NCBI RefSeq assembly: GCF_003226565.1 | Contig: NZ_QKOE01000022.1 | Location: 1 to 56,973 of the forward strand | Direction: 5' to 3' | Origin: Parazoarcus communis SWub3 = DSM 12120 | Lineage (GTDB): Bacteria > Pseudomonadota > Gammaproteobacteria > Burkholderiales > Rhodocyclaceae | DNA length: 56,973 bases | In this document: positions 27,137 to 36,961 of the stretch, piece after piece | Layout: every line of letters begins with the position of its first letter | Position numbering within the stretch: the first letter of the stretch is position 1 | Made by a program: the position numbers and the translations under genes | Notes under the pieces: generated by a model | Told to the model about the DNA's origin: nothing | What the model saw: only the letters and a program-made list of their open reading frames with translations | The model's database searches: none

Positions 27137-28555
27137 TCAGCGCTTCTTGCCCACCCCGTGGGTGTCGCCCGCTTCGATGTCGGCGGTGTTGTCACCGATG
27201 ATGCTGAGGTCTTCCTTGGCGCGCTGGGCGGCGTTGGGGCGTTCGATCAGCCAGTACAGGAGCAGGCCGATGGCTACCGCATACACCGTCGACTTGGGGT
27301 CGGGCATGGCGAGCGTGACGGCCACGATACCGGCCACGCCACGTTCGCTGGAGGTTTTCAGTTCCTCCATGCCCACCATGATGCAGATGTAGGCGGTCAG
27401 CACCAGCGTCAGCGACAGTGCGATCGGCAACACCGGCTTGAACACCGACACCAGTGGCAGGATGAAGATCGCGATCAGGCCGGTGATCCAGAACGTGCCG
27501 CCACCGGAATAGATCGAATCCATGGCCTTGCGGCCCAGGGCGTAGCGCTCGGCCACGGTGGCATGCGCAGCGGTCCACAGCGGGCCGGCCAGGCCGGGCC
27601 AGGGGGCGAGGAGCGCATGCAGACCGTTGCGGATGGCGGTGACCAGGTGGACGCGGGTAACGTCGAGTTCGATCTTTTCATCCGGACGCAGGTGATCAAC
27701 CCGCTTGCACAGGGTGAAGCCGACCAGGATGTCACCGAAGGCGATCACGTAAGCGATGATCGCGGTCGGAATCGCCAGCAGGAACATCTCCGGCGTGGGC
27801 ATGCCGACGTTGAACACCAAGTAGTTCATCATCAGGCCAAAATCCGGCTGGGTGATGCCCCACTGGATGTCGGGCAGCGGGTATTCGCTGACCGCCCAAC
27901 CAATGATCATGGCCACGAACATGCCGGGAATCATGCCGAAGTTCGAGATCATCTTGGCGAAACGGTTGGTTTCGACGACATGCTTGAACGACAGCGAGAA
28001 CAGGATGTAGGCCGAAACGATGGAGCCCAGCAGCAGCGAGATCGGGGTGGAGTCGATGCGGCCACCGGTTTTCAGTTCGCCCATCATTGCCGCGATACCG
28101 GCGCCGATGATGATGCCCGACTTGAGCGAGTTGGGAATGATCTTGACCAACTTGTTGCCCAGCCCGGTCAGCCCGAGGAACAGGAAGATGATGAAGACCT
28201 CGACCTGCAGCGCGAACATGGCCTTGACGGCTTCCGGCCCTGGCTCGAAGGCCTGCAGGTACAGCAGTACCACGGGAATCGCCGGGGTGATCCAGCCCGG
28301 TACCAGGGGTACGCCCATCAGGGCCGGCAGCAGATAGCCGATGCCGGCAATCACGCAGAAAGCCAGCGCGGCCTCATAGGGCATGCCCAGGTACTTCATC
28401 AACAGCGGAATCATGCCGAGGCTGACCACGAACATGAACAGCCCTTGCACCATCTCCGGGAACTCCCAGCGATAGTGGATGAACGGCAGGCGGATCTTGA
28501 ACGGGCCGAGGGCCCAGTAGGGATGTTCCGCACCATGCGGACGCTGCATTGCCAT
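27137..28555 (-). CDS. NCS2-like membrane permease
   Basis: The 472-residue protein has about 12 hydrophobic segments and resembles nucleobase/sulfate-type permeases: VQGLFMFVVSLGMIPLLM near the start, GVPLVPGWITPAIPVVLLYL, and GIIIGAGIAAMMGELKTGG. The charged cytoplasmic stretch KRVDHLRPDEKIELDVTRVH lies mid-protein. Substrate cannot be stated. AGGAGA precedes ATG 28555. It is the sole gene of its unit, with a hairpin (GGAGTCG/CGACTCC, 28588-28608) in its 5' leader and a terminator downstream. Confidence 0.65.
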   Translation of the reverse strand: MAMQRPHGAEHPYWALGPFKIRLPFIHYRWEFPEMVQGLFMFVVSLGMIPLLMKYLGMPYEAALAFCVIAGIGYLLPALMGVPLVPGWITPAIPVVLLYLQAFEPGPEAVKAMFALQVEVFIIFLFLGLTGLGNKLVKIIPNSLKSGIIIGAGIAAMMGELKTGGRIDSTPISLLLGSIVSAYILFSLSFKHVVETNRFAKMISNFGMIPGMFVAMIIGWAVSEYPLPDIQWGITQPDFGLMMNYLVFNVGMPTPEMFLLAIPTAIIAYVIAFGDILVGFTLCKRVDHLRPDEKIELDVTRVHLVTAIRNGLHALLAPWPGLAGPLWTAAHATVAERYALGRKAMDSIYSGGGTFWITGLIAIFILPLVSVFKPVLPIALSLTLVLTAYICIMVGMEELKTSSERGVAGIVAVTLAMPDPKSTVYAVAIGLLLYWLIERPNAAQRAKEDLSIIGDNTADIEAGDTHGVGKKR

Positions 28556-28587
28556 TTGCCTCTCCTTTATGTGTTTTTTGCAGCCCG

Positions 28588-28608
28588 GGAGTCGTGTTGC
28601 GCGACTCC
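28588..28608 (-). promoter_or_regulatory. Leader hairpin before the permease gene
   Basis: GGAGTCG (28588-28594) and CGACTCC (28602-28608) form a 7-bp stem, lying about 30 bases before the permease start. Its closeness to the ribosome site suggests a possible translational control structure; no riboswitch class is recognised. Confidence 0.4.
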
Positions 28609-28784
28609 GGCTGGCGCTTGCTCCACCGATGCACGGATCGCAGCCCTGCGGGCTCCATACGCATCTGCGCCCTCGCGCCGGGCGCAAGGGTCGCAAAAAA
28701 ACATGTCCGGAATAGCGCCAAAATGTACTGAATCTTGTCCGCGACGCTGTAATCCCGCAGTCGGGGAAATAGAATCGGGGCTGG

Positions 28785-30452
28785 ATGTGCACGCAGGTGG
28801 TGAGCGAAGTGGAGCGAGGCGAATCGACAGGCGAGGCCGGGCGGATGTTGCAGAGGCCGGCGGTGTGTGGTGCTGGCGAATGGATGATGGGATCGTCTGC
28901 TCGCGAGGGCGGGCCGTCGGCGGTGGATATGGCCGGGGATGTCAGCCAGGGCGAGCGTCGCCTGCGCCAGATCACTGACACGATTCCGGCACATATCGCC
29001 TATTTTGATGGGGACTGGGTCTTCCGCTACGGCAATCGCCGCTACGCAGAATGGTTTGGTACCACCAGCGATGCCATGACCGGGCGCACGGTGGCGGAGG
29101 TGATTGGTCCCGAGGTGTTTGCCAAGGTCGAGGCCAGTGTCGGCCGAGCGCTGGCAGGCGAGGAGGTGACCTATGAGTACTCGATGACCCGCAGCTGTGG
29201 TGAGGTGCTTTATGCCCGAAGCACGCTACTGCCCGATTTTGGTGTCGATGGCCGGGTGGTCGGCTGCTATGTGCATGCGGTCGATATCACCGAGCAAAGG
29301 CGCACCTACGAGGCCTTGGCGCAGGCTCAGAAGATGGAGGCCATCGGCCAGCTGACCGGCGGACTCGCCCACGATTTCAACAACATGCTCACCGTGGTCA
29401 TGGGGAGCCTCAATGGTCTGGCCGACGCTCTGGGTGAGCATCCTGCCGTGCCGACCTATGTCGAACCTGCGATCGCCGCCGCGACCGCTGGTGCAGCACT
29501 GATCAAGCGCCTGCTCGCCTTCTCCCGTCAGCAGCCCATCGATCCGCGACCGGTGGAAATCAACGAGGTCGTACATGGCATGTCGCGCCTGATCCGGCGT
29601 TCGCTACCGAGCAACATCACCATCTCTACCATCACTCACGAGGCCGAGCTGGAGGCATTGACCGATCCGTGCCAACTGGAAAGCGCATTGCTCAACCTGG
29701 CGCTTAACGCACGCGACGCCATGCCCCAGGGGGGCGAGCTGCGTATCGACTGCACCTTGCAGCCGCTGGATGCGGACGCAGCCGCCAGTCTCGAACTGGC
29801 ACCCGGCAACTATGTCCAGATTGCCGTCAGCGACAATGGTACGGGCATGGATGGCGAAACCCTGGCGCGCGTTTTCGAGCCTTTCTTTACTACCAAGGAG
29901 TTTGGTATCGGCAGTGGACTGGGCATGGCCATGGTGTATGGCTTCATCCGCCAGTCTGGCGGTGGGGTGCGTATCCGCAGCCGGCAGGCGGTAGGGACCA
30001 CGGTTGCCCTTTTGCTGCCGCAGGCTTCGGTACCCACGCGTTGCACGCCATCCAGATCGAATCCTGACGTGGCTGACGAATCCCGTCTGGTGCTGCTGGT
30101 TGAGGACGACGACAAGGTGCGGGAGGTGGTGCGCAAGCAGCTGTCTGCGCTCGGCTATGTGGTGCTCGAGGCAGAAAGTGGGCATGAGGCTGCCGACATG
30201 ATCGAGAACATTCCGGCGATCCAGCTGGTGCTGAGTGACATCGTGATGCCCGGAGGCATGGATGGTCGTGCGCTGGCCCGTTTTGTCCGCCGCTTCCGGC
30301 CTGCACTGCCGGTGGTGTTGATGAGCGGCTACGCCCACGCCAGCCGGCCGGCGCTGGAGCAACCGGCGTTTCAAGTGCTGGACAAGCCCTTCAGCCAGCA
30401 GGCGCTGGCCGATATGTTGCTGCGTGCGTTTGCCGACGGAGCGCGGACATGA
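28785..30452 (+). CDS. PAS-domain hybrid sensor histidine kinase
   Basis: The 555-residue protein has no membrane segments, so it is cytoplasmic. A PAS domain covers about residues 58-175 (HIAYFDGDWVFRYGNRRYAEW). The H-box GGLAHDFNNML places the phospho-acceptor at His196. An HATPase domain follows (LNLALNARDAMPQGG, SDNGTGM, GSGLGMAMVYGF). A C-terminal receiver domain (from about residue 434) has Asp485 in LSDIVMPGG. The stop overlaps the OmpR-type regulator start by four bases. The first 48 residues are low in conservation; ATG 28929 is an alternative start. Confidence 0.88.
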   Translation: MCTQVVSEVERGESTGEAGRMLQRPAVCGAGEWMMGSSAREGGPSAVDMAGDVSQGERRLRQITDTIPAHIAYFDGDWVFRYGNRRYAEWFGTTSDAMTGRTVAEVIGPEVFAKVEASVGRALAGEEVTYEYSMTRSCGEVLYARSTLLPDFGVDGRVVGCYVHAVDITEQRRTYEALAQAQKMEAIGQLTGGLAHDFNNMLTVVMGSLNGLADALGEHPAVPTYVEPAIAAATAGAALIKRLLAFSRQQPIDPRPVEINEVVHGMSRLIRRSLPSNITISTITHEAELEALTDPCQLESALLNLALNARDAMPQGGELRIDCTLQPLDADAAASLELAPGNYVQIAVSDNGTGMDGETLARVFEPFFTTKEFGIGSGLGMAMVYGFIRQSGGGVRIRSRQAVGTTVALLLPQASVPTRCTPSRSNPDVADESRLVLLVEDDDKVREVVRKQLSALGYVVLEAESGHEAADMIENIPAIQLVLSDIVMPGGMDGRALARFVRRFRPALPVVLMSGYAHASRPALEQPAFQVLDKPFSQQALADMLLRAFADGART

Positions 30453-31165
30453 GCCCGATGGACAAGCCCGGGGCGATGATCCACATCGTCGAGGACGATG
30501 CCCGGGTCGCCCAGCTGATTGGTGAGACCTTGCACCGGTTCGGCTATCAGTATCTGGTGTTCTCGTCCGGTGGTGATTTCCTGCGCCAGTTGCGGATATC
30601 GCCGCCCGAGCTGTGCATTCTCGATCTTGGCCTGCCCGATATGGATGGGATGGAGGTTCTGCAGCAATTGCGCAGCCGCCATCGCTTTGGCCTGTTGATC
30701 GCCAGCGGGCGGGTTGACACCCACGATCGGGTGATGGGGCTGGAGCTGGGCGCCGATGATTACGTTCTCAAGCCCTTCGAGCCGCGTGAGCTGATCGCCC
30801 GCGTGCGCAGCATCCTGCGGCGGTATCAGCCGGTGGTGCCTGCAACCGATGGGCAGCGGGTGGCGCATTTTGCGGGCTGGTGCTTCGAGTGCGGCAGCAA
30901 CGTGCTGATTTCGCCGACAGGGGAGCGGACATCGCTGAGCCTGGCCGAGGCGCAACTGCTGCTTACCTTGCTGGAGCGCCCCAATCAGATCCTGTCGCGC
31001 GAGCAGTTGCTCAATGGTCGCGATGTTTCGGCACTGGACCGCAGCATCGACCTGCGGGTTTCGCGCCTGCGCAAGCGCTTTGAACAGGGGGCGCTCGACG
31101 GCAAGTTCATCAAGACCGTGTATGGTGCGGGCTATCTGCTGGCGACCACGGTCCGGTGGGCGTGA
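30449..31165 (+). CDS. OmpR/PhoB-type response regulator
   Basis: A 238-residue regulator with a receiver domain (phospho-acceptor Asp59 in LDLGLPDMDGM) and a C-terminal winged helix (ILSREQLLNGRDV, DLRVSRLRKRFE, KTVYGAGYLLA). ATGA overlap with the kinase upstream indicates a coupled two-component pair. The kinase also has its own receiver, so phosphotransfer to this protein could be direct or act alongside it. Confidence 0.9.
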   Translation: MSPMDKPGAMIHIVEDDARVAQLIGETLHRFGYQYLVFSSGGDFLRQLRISPPELCILDLGLPDMDGMEVLQQLRSRHRFGLLIASGRVDTHDRVMGLELGADDYVLKPFEPRELIARVRSILRRYQPVVPATDGQRVAHFAGWCFECGSNVLISPTGERTSLSLAEAQLLLTLLERPNQILSREQLLNGRDVSALDRSIDLRVSRLRKRFEQGALDGKFIKTVYGAGYLLATTVRWA

Positions 31166-31263
31166 TCGAAGCGTGCGTTGAACCGGCAGCAACATCCCGA
31201 CCAGACCCTGCTTGGCGCCTAAAGCCCGGGCCCGTTCGGCCGTAAAGTACATTGTTCAATACT

Positions 31264-31269
31264 TATAAT
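31264..31269 (+). promoter_or_regulatory. Candidate -10 box of the PAS/MCP gene
   Basis: A perfect TATAAT sits 18 bases before the preferred ATG 31288. No good -35 is found at 16-18 bases, so an activator may be needed. The Shine-Dalgarno AAGGA follows at 31275-31279. Confidence 0.45.
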
Positions 31270-31287
31270 TCCACAAGGACAAGCCGG

Positions 31288-33051
31288 ATGTTCAATCCTT
31301 TCGTCAAGAGCGGGGTCCTGGATGTCCTCGAGGCAATCGAGCAGACTCAGGCCGTGATCGAATTTGATCTGCAGGGCACGATTGTCCGGGCGAATCGTAA
31401 GTTTCTTGATCTGCTGGGCTACACGCTGGAAGAGGTCCGTGGCCGCCCGCACCGGATGTTCCTGAGCCCTTCACGGGCGGACAGTCCCGATTACCATGCT
31501 TTCTGGCGTGATCTGCGGGCGGGAACGCCGCAGAGTGGGGAGTTTCTGCGCCATGCGAAGGACGGCAGGGCCGTCTGGATTCAGGCAACCTACACGCCCA
31601 TCATCCGTGGCAACAAGGTGCAACGCATCATCAAGTTTGCGACTGACGTCACGGCCCAGGTGCTTGCCCGGGCCAGGCTCGAGTCGCAGATCCAGGCGAT
31701 CAATCGAGCGCAAGCCGTCATTGAGTTCGGCATCGATGGCACCATCCTCGATGCCAACGAGAACTTCCTGAAGCTGATGGGCTACCGGCTCGACGAGATC
31801 CGGGGGCAGAAGCACCAGATCTTCGTGCCGCCCGCGCAGCGGGAGTCCAAAAGCTATGCTGAATTCTGGCAGAAACTGCGTTCAGGCCAGTTCCAGACAG
31901 CAGAGTACGAGCGGGTTGCCAAGAACGGACGTTCGGTGTGGATTCATGCCAATTACAACCCCATCCTCAACCCGGCCGGCGAGGTCGTCAAGGTGGTCAA
32001 GTTCGCCAACGACATCACCGAGGAGGTCTTGCGCAACAATGAGTTCAAGATGCTCTCCCTGGTTGCAAACGAAACCGATAACTCCATCATCATTACCGAC
32101 CCCGATGGCCTGGTTCAATACGTCAACCGCGGCTTCACCAAACTGACCGGGTACACGCTCGACGAGGTCCGTGGCAAGAAGCCGGGCCCTATCCTGCAAG
32201 GGCCTGCGACCAGCCGGGAAACGGTCGAATTGATCAAGAATGCGCTTCGGGAGCGGCGTCCGATCTACAACGAGATCCTGAACTATGCAAAGTCTGGGGA
32301 GCCCTACTGGATTTCCCTTGCAATCAACCCGGTGCTGGATGCAAATGGCAGGCTCGAGCACTTCATCTCGATTCAGGCAAACATTACCTCCACCAAAGAG
32401 CTTTCGCTGGAATCCGAAAAGCGCTTTGCTGCAGTCAGCGTATCCAACGGCGTGGCCGAGTGGGATATCAGCGGCCTGCTGGTTGAGGGCAACGAGTACA
32501 TGGTTCGCCACCTCGGTCACCAGAGCAGGGCTGAGTTACTCGCGCGCAAAAGGAATCTGCGTGACATCCTCGGTGCAGAAGACTTTTCCCGGCTGTTGCA
32601 GGGTGAGCAGATCGCCCGTCAGTTCGCCGTGCCTGACAAGGACGGCAAGCCTGTCCAGTTCAGCGGGACGCTGTGCCCGATTACCGATTCTGTAGGCACG
32701 ATCAAGCGGATCGTCAGTTACGGTGTCGACGAGCAGGCCAAGTTCGAGGCGGCGCAAGTCACCGACCGTGAGATGCGCCTGGTTCAGGAGTCGAGCAGCC
32801 AGATTGCCAACATCATCGGCAGCATCAACACGATCACCGAGAAAACCAACCTGCTCGCGCTCAATGCCGCCATCGAGGCTGCACGTGCGGGCGAATCCGG
32901 CCGGGGCTTTGCCGTCGTTGCCGACGAGGTACGCAAGCTCGCACAGCAGTCGGCGGTGTCGGCAACCGAGATCACTCAACTGGTCAAGGAGAGCACCGAG
33001 CGCATCGATCGCTTGAGCACCTCGCTCAGCGCCTTGTTGTCTTCGTCCTGA
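31288..33051 (+). CDS. Soluble multi-PAS chemoreceptor-like protein with a minimal signalling tip
   Basis: The 587-residue protein has no membrane segments. Two PAS domains share the layout [20 protein letters not shown] and [19 protein letters not shown] (about residues 18-115 and 138-237), a third follows ([19 protein letters not shown], about 255-370), and a weaker fourth is seen at 385-495. The last 80 residues contain only the hairpin tip of a methyl-accepting domain ([19 protein letters not shown] through [15 protein letters not shown]). It resembles BdlA-type energy or dispersal sensors. ATG 31288 is preceded by AAGGA; the TTG at 31252 is less likely. Confidence 0.85.
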   Translation: MFNPFVKSGVLDVLEAIEQTQAVIEFDLQGTIVRANRKFLDLLGYTLEEVRGRPHRMFLSPSRADSPDYHAFWRDLRAGTPQSGEFLRHAKDGRAVWIQATYTPIIRGNKVQRIIKFATDVTAQVLARARLESQIQAINRAQAVIEFGIDGTILDANENFLKLMGYRLDEIRGQKHQIFVPPAQRESKSYAEFWQKLRSGQFQTAEYERVAKNGRSVWIHANYNPILNPAGEVVKVVKFANDITEEVLRNNEFKMLSLVANETDNSIIITDPDGLVQYVNRGFTKLTGYTLDEVRGKKPGPILQGPATSRETVELIKNALRERRPIYNEILNYAKSGEPYWISLAINPVLDANGRLEHFISIQANITSTKELSLESEKRFAAVSVSNGVAEWDISGLLVEGNEYMVRHLGHQSRAELLARKRNLRDILGAEDFSRLLQGEQIARQFAVPDKDGKPVQFSGTLCPITDSVGTIKRIVSYGVDEQAKFEAAQVTDREMRLVQESSSQIANIIGSINTITEKTNLLALNAAIEAARAGESGRGFAVVADEVRKLAQQSAVSATEITQLVKESTERIDRLSTSLSALLSSS

Positions 33052-33136
33052 GCTCGCTTGGCGCACCGGGCCGCGTGCCCGGATCGTGAAGCGGTATGAT
33101 GACTGCGTCGCCCACTCACCGCATCACGCCAGATCC

Positions 33137-33808
33137 ATGAACACCAAATTGCCCGAGTGCATCGAACTTGAAACCGCACCTCAGCCAAGCCATAGCCTGA
33201 TCTGGCTGCATGGGCTGGGGGCCGATGGCAACGACTTTGTGCCTGTCATCCCGGAGCTCGAGCTGCCGTCCACTGTCGCCTTGCGCTGCATCTTTCCTCA
33301 TGCGCCCCTGCAAGCGGTGACGTGCAATGGCGGCTACGTGATGCGCGCCTGGTACGACATCCTCAGCCTCAGCCCGAACGAGCGACGTATCGATGTTGCT
33401 GGCTTGCAGGCATCGTGCGCTGCGGTCGAAGCCTTGATCGACCGTGAGGTGGCGCGCGGCATACCGGATTCGCGCATCATCCTCGCCGGTTTTTCGCAAG
33501 GCGGCGCGGTGGCCTACAGCGTTGCGTTCGGACGGACTGCGCCGCTTGCCGGCGTGATTGCGCTCTCCACTTACATTCCCAGTCCTGAATTGCTGACCTG
33601 CCTGGATCAGCACACCCACCTGCCGGTGTTCGTGGCGCATGGGGATGAGGATGCGGTGGTTTCACCGGCCATGGGTCAGGCCGCGCGGCAGCGTCTGCTT
33701 GACGCCGGTCTGAAGCCGGAGTGGCGAACTTACCCGATGGGGCATCAGGTCTGCCGGCCGGAACTGCGCGATCTTGGGCGATGGATTGCCGGGCTGGTGT
33801 CCACCTAG
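33137..33808 (+). CDS. Carboxylesterase/phospholipase family alpha/beta hydrolase
   Basis: The 223-residue protein matches the acyl-protein thioesterase-like esterase family: IWLHGLGADGNDF with the oxyanion-hole turn, the nucleophile elbow GFSQGG (Ser about 116), and C-terminal HGDEDAVVSP (Asp) and MGHQV (His) completing the triad. It hydrolyses short-chain esters. ATG 33137 gives MNTKLPECIELE, the expected N-terminus. Confidence 0.9.
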   Translation: MNTKLPECIELETAPQPSHSLIWLHGLGADGNDFVPVIPELELPSTVALRCIFPHAPLQAVTCNGGYVMRAWYDILSLSPNERRIDVAGLQASCAAVEALIDREVARGIPDSRIILAGFSQGGAVAYSVAFGRTAPLAGVIALSTYIPSPELLTCLDQHTHLPVFVAHGDEDAVVSPAMGQAARQRLLDAGLKPEWRTYPMGHQVCRPELRDLGRWIAGLVST

Positions 33809-33823
33809 GTACGAATATGATCC

Positions 33824-34150
33824 TCAGCCTGCATACACGACCTCGGCACTGCGAACGACACTTTCCCTGAAATGGCGAGATAGGTCTGCTGCAGTGCGCA
33901 AGTCGACTTTGCATCCCATCAAGCCGGAAAGCTCGATCTCAAGCCCGGAGATGCCCAGCAAGCCGGGGATGTGTCCCTGCTCGAACTCAACCAGGAGATC
34001 GATATCGCTGTCGGGTCGGGCCGTGCCCTTCAAGCGTGAGCCGAATAGCGCAAGGCGGCGGATGTGATGCTGTCGGCAGAATCCGGCAAGCGTTTCGGCA
34101 TCGGGCGAAAGATTGCGTGCCATTGACTTTGTACCGTGAAGGGTCGTCAT
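33824..34150 (-). CDS. MNT-type nucleotidyltransferase, orphan
   Basis: This 108-residue protein has the minimal nucleotidyltransferase motif [22 protein letters not shown] (GSx9-10DxD form). Such proteins usually act as antitoxins that AMPylate a HEPN partner (MntA-HepT). No HEPN gene lies beside it: the neighbours are an esterase and a lipid-cluster gene. It is thus an orphan or has another target. A start at 34123 ([12 protein letters not shown]) is also possible. Confidence 0.8.
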   Translation of the reverse strand: MTTLHGTKSMARNLSPDAETLAGFCRQHHIRRLALFGSRLKGTARPDSDIDLLVEFEQGHIPGLLGISGLEIELSGLMGCKVDLRTAADLSRHFRESVVRSAEVVYAG

Positions 34151-34181
34151 TGCTGAATTATCGACTCAATGTTGCGGGAAG

Positions 34182-35072
34182 TCAGCCCTTTGGGAGCGGG
34201 GCGCCAGCCTGGGCCGCCTTCATCCGCATCAGCAGCGCATGCAGCATCTCGGTTGACAGCCCGTGCAGGACCAGACGGTAACCGGCGCGCAAGGTGCTCA
34301 TGGGGACCAGTGGGTGCTTGTTGTTGAGCAGGATCAGGTGCTGGGGGGCGCCCAGGATGGTGGCTGCGTAGATGCCGATGGTTTCATCGAGCTGCAATGA
34401 GTTGGTGGCGCGCCAGAAGTCGTTATCGGTGAGAAACAGCTGGTAGATCGGGGTGAAGCACTCGATTGCGGTCTGCAGGTCCATGAAGTTGAGTGCCTTG
34501 TCCGGCATGGCGTCAAGCCGGACTGCGGGCTCGGTGATCATGCTGAAGTCGGGCTCGGAGACGGTTTCCAGCTGCCGGCCGTGGTCGCGCAGTGCCTGGT
34601 TCAGGCGGATGACGAAGTTGAACAGGTTCAGATCATGTTTGAGAAACAGTTCGTCCTTCAGTTCGTCGAGTGCCACCGGGGTGATTGGGCTGGTCTCGAC
34701 CGGGATGGGCGAGTTGCGTGCGATGAATTCCAGAATCTGTGCGCCCAGCGTGAAGTGGCGCAGCACCAGCCAGTTGGCCTCCGGCGAGACAAAGCGTTTC
34801 ATGCTTTCGGCCAGTAGGTAATGCAGCGCGCGCGAGGCTGCCCAGCGTTTGGGCAGTAGCAGCTTGACGATCTGGATCAGCACGATCAGCGTGCGTGCCA
34901 GCGGGCGGACGAAAGGCAGCACAAACTGTCGTGAGCGCGAGCTGGAGTCCTTCAGCCAGGCGGCTTTCACGGTGTCGTCCAGCGGCGTGCTCTGGTCGAG
35001 GTAGAGCGCCAGCCAGGGGCTGGGGTCGCGTGGGTCGTGGGGGTGGGTCAGAAAATCGGGCGCGGGCTTCAT
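34182..35072 (-). CDS. Unknown protein, last gene of the KAS/desaturase operon
   Basis: The 296-residue protein shows no recognised family. It has a central hydrophobic stretch (ARTLIVLIQIVKLLLP, about residues 60-75), then a mostly helical remainder with charged clusters (DELKDELFLKHDLNLFNFVI) and a C-terminal block around HLILLNNKHPLVPMSTLR. It overlaps the upstream fusion gene by ATGA, so it should act in the same pathway, possibly as a membrane-associated accessory protein or a final tailoring enzyme. Confidence 0.6.
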   Translation of the reverse strand: MKPAPDFLTHPHDPRDPSPWLALYLDQSTPLDDTVKAAWLKDSSSRSRQFVLPFVRPLARTLIVLIQIVKLLLPKRWAASRALHYLLAESMKRFVSPEANWLVLRHFTLGAQILEFIARNSPIPVETSPITPVALDELKDELFLKHDLNLFNFVIRLNQALRDHGRQLETVSEPDFSMITEPAVRLDAMPDKALNFMDLQTAIECFTPIYQLFLTDNDFWRATNSLQLDETIGIYAATILGAPQHLILLNNKHPLVPMSTLRAGYRLVLHGLSTEMLHALLMRMKAAQAGAPLPKG

Positions 35073-36961
35073 GCGTCGGTGTCCAGGATGTGATGGAACT
35101 GCATCAGGTAGAGCTGGGCGGTACGGCGCGCAGTGCCCAGGATGTGGCGTACCGCGTCGGGTTCGACGGCGATGGCCAGCGTGACCGCATCAAGCCAGCG
35201 TTGCAGGTGATGCTGGTCGTTGGTGCCGTGGTACTCCAGAAAGCGGAAGGCTGTCGGTGGCAGTGCAAGCTGGCGACGCAGCAAGGGCAGCAGGGCCGGA
35301 ACGATGCGCTGACCGGTGCCTTCGATAATGTAGATTGCACCCAGCAGGCCCAGCGGGTTGGGGCCGGCGGCCAGCGCGTGCAGGTAGGCGTTGAGTGCCT
35401 CGCCGCCAGGGTTGCGGCGCAGCGCGTCCAGTGCTTCGGTGCCGCCAGCGGCCAGATAGTCTTCATACAGGATGGTGAAGTCGCGTTGTTCTTCACCGGC
35501 ATGGGTTTCGATCAGCGCACCCAAGGCGGCAAAGGGCGCATTCAGTGAGGCGACGGCTTCGCGCATCCATGTGCTGCCCTCGCGCACTTGCGGTACCCAT
35601 TGCGCGGTCCAGTTGCGGTAGTCGTCGATGGTGAAGCGGCCATCGACCAGTTTGTGGACGACCGGCGTGCGCCAGACCTCCGACCGATAGTCGTGCCAGA
35701 TGCCGGCAAGATGGGTCAGCAGGTGGCTGAGGTGTGCGGGGGCATCGTCGGCGGTATGAGGTGGCGGCGGGAGTTCGGTGTCCAGCGTGGATCGCGACGG
35801 TGAATGCACTGTGCGGGAGGGCGGCGCTCCGGGGGCATCGGCGGCTTCGACTTCCAGCAGCATGTAGGCGGCACTGATGCGGCCGGATTCGGGAATGAAG
35901 CAGAAGATCTTCTGCCCGGGGCGCAGCGTGTGGGTGTCGAGAAACTCTGCCAGCATGATGTAGATCGACGCGGCCCCGGTGTTTCCACGGGTCGCAAGAT
36001 TGCTGTACCAGCGCTCGCGCGGAATGCTCAGCCCCGCCTTGTCGAGCAGTTCCTCCACCACCGGGATGAAGCGGGCCGATGAGTAGTGGCACAGGAAGTG
36101 ATCGATGTCGGCGGAGTTTATCCAGCCCTCGCGTACCAGCTTGACGTATTCGTGGATCGAAACGTCGAATAGATGAGGCAGCAGGCGGATGTCCTGTCGG
36201 ATGGCGAGCGCCCCGTCGGCCTCGGCTGCCGAAGATGAGGGGTAATCGAGAAAGGACTGGCTGCGGTCGGCCGACAGTCCAAGCTGCATGCATACCGGAT
36301 AGTCGCCGGCAAAGCTCTGCTGATGCACCCACTTCAGCTTGAGGCGCAGGCCCTTGCTTGCACTCGGCTGGCGGGTCAGTAGCAAGGCCCCGGCGCCGTC
36401 AGACAGCATCCAGCGCAGGAAGTGGGCGTCGAAGTCGGCATCGTAGCCACGCGGGGCAAAACGGCTGCGTTTGAACATGCGCGACGGCATTTCGGCTGCC
36501 GCTGCAATGGCGTGTTGGTGCCCGCCCAGTTCGACTGCCTGCGCCGCGTGTTTGATGGCCATGACCCCGGCCGCGCAGATGCCCTGGCTGGAGAGGGTTT
36601 CCATGGGGGGCGCCCCGAGCTCGCCGTGAATCATGCTGGCAAAGCCGGGCATCAGTGCATCGCCACCAGAGGAGCCGACCGCCAGCAGACCTGCCTCATC
36701 CAGACGGATGTCGGTGCGCCCCAGGCAGTCCTCAATCGCGTTGGCGGCCAGGCGGGCGTGCGACATCGTGGTGTTGCCCTCGGTGTCGATCGCGTAGTGG
36801 CGCTGCAGGATGCCGTTCTCGGCCAGGATGCGCGCCTTGATCCGCGAAGAGAGGCGGTTGAGCGGCGCGATGTAGGCGTCCATCTCGTCGTTGCCGATCG
36901 CTGGGCCCGGCAGATGGAAGCCAGCGGCCTCGACATAGACGTGGTCGAAACGGGTAGGCAT
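35069..36961 (-). CDS. Beta-ketoacyl synthase III fused to a haem-oxygenase-like domain
   Basis: The 630-residue protein has two domains. Residues 1-365 are KAS III-like, with the triad Cys129 (SSQGICAAG), His292 (FLCHYSSARF) and Asn337 (TRGNTGAASI). A Pro-rich linker (about 367-405) leads to a helical haem-oxygenase-like (TenA/iron-containing redox) domain, residues 405-630. Candidate metal ligands there are Glu485, His487, Glu490, Glu547 (IYIIEGTGQ), Asp582 and His585. The first half would condense or transfer acyl chains and the second could oxidise or cleave the product. It is flanked in the same operon by two membrane diiron-type enzymes. A rare fusion. Confidence 0.75.
   Translation of the reverse strand: MPTRFDHVYVEAAGFHLPGPAIGNDEMDAYIAPLNRLSSRIKARILAENGILQRHYAIDTEGNTTMSHARLAANAIEDCLGRTDIRLDEAGLLAVGSSGGDALMPGFASMIHGELGAPPMETLSSQGICAAGVMAIKHAAQAVELGGHQHAIAAAAEMPSRMFKRSRFAPRGYDADFDAHFLRWMLSDGAGALLLTRQPSASKGLRLKLKWVHQQSFAGDYPVCMQLGLSADRSQSFLDYPSSSAAEADGALAIRQDIRLLPHLFDVSIHEYVKLVREGWINSADIDHFLCHYSSARFIPVVEELLDKAGLSIPRERWYSNLATRGNTGAASIYIMLAEFLDTHTLRPGQKIFCFIPESGRISAAYMLLEVEAADAPGAPPSRTVHSPSRSTLDTELPPPPHTADDAPAHLSHLLTHLAGIWHDYRSEVWRTPVVHKLVDGRFTIDDYRNWTAQWVPQVREGSTWMREAVASLNAPFAALGALIETHAGEEQRDFTILYEDYLAAGGTEALDALRRNPGGEALNAYLHALAAGPNPLGLLGAIYIIEGTGQRIVPALLPLLRRQLALPPTAFRFLEYHGTNDQHHLQRWLDAVTLAIAVEPDAVRHILGTARRTAQLYLMQFHHILDTDA

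Noticed and set aside
28666-28686. TGCGCCC/GGGCGCA hairpin as a terminator or riboswitch of the permease gene
   Set aside because: It has no T-run and no match to a known riboswitch class; it is just a GC-rich 7-bp stem.
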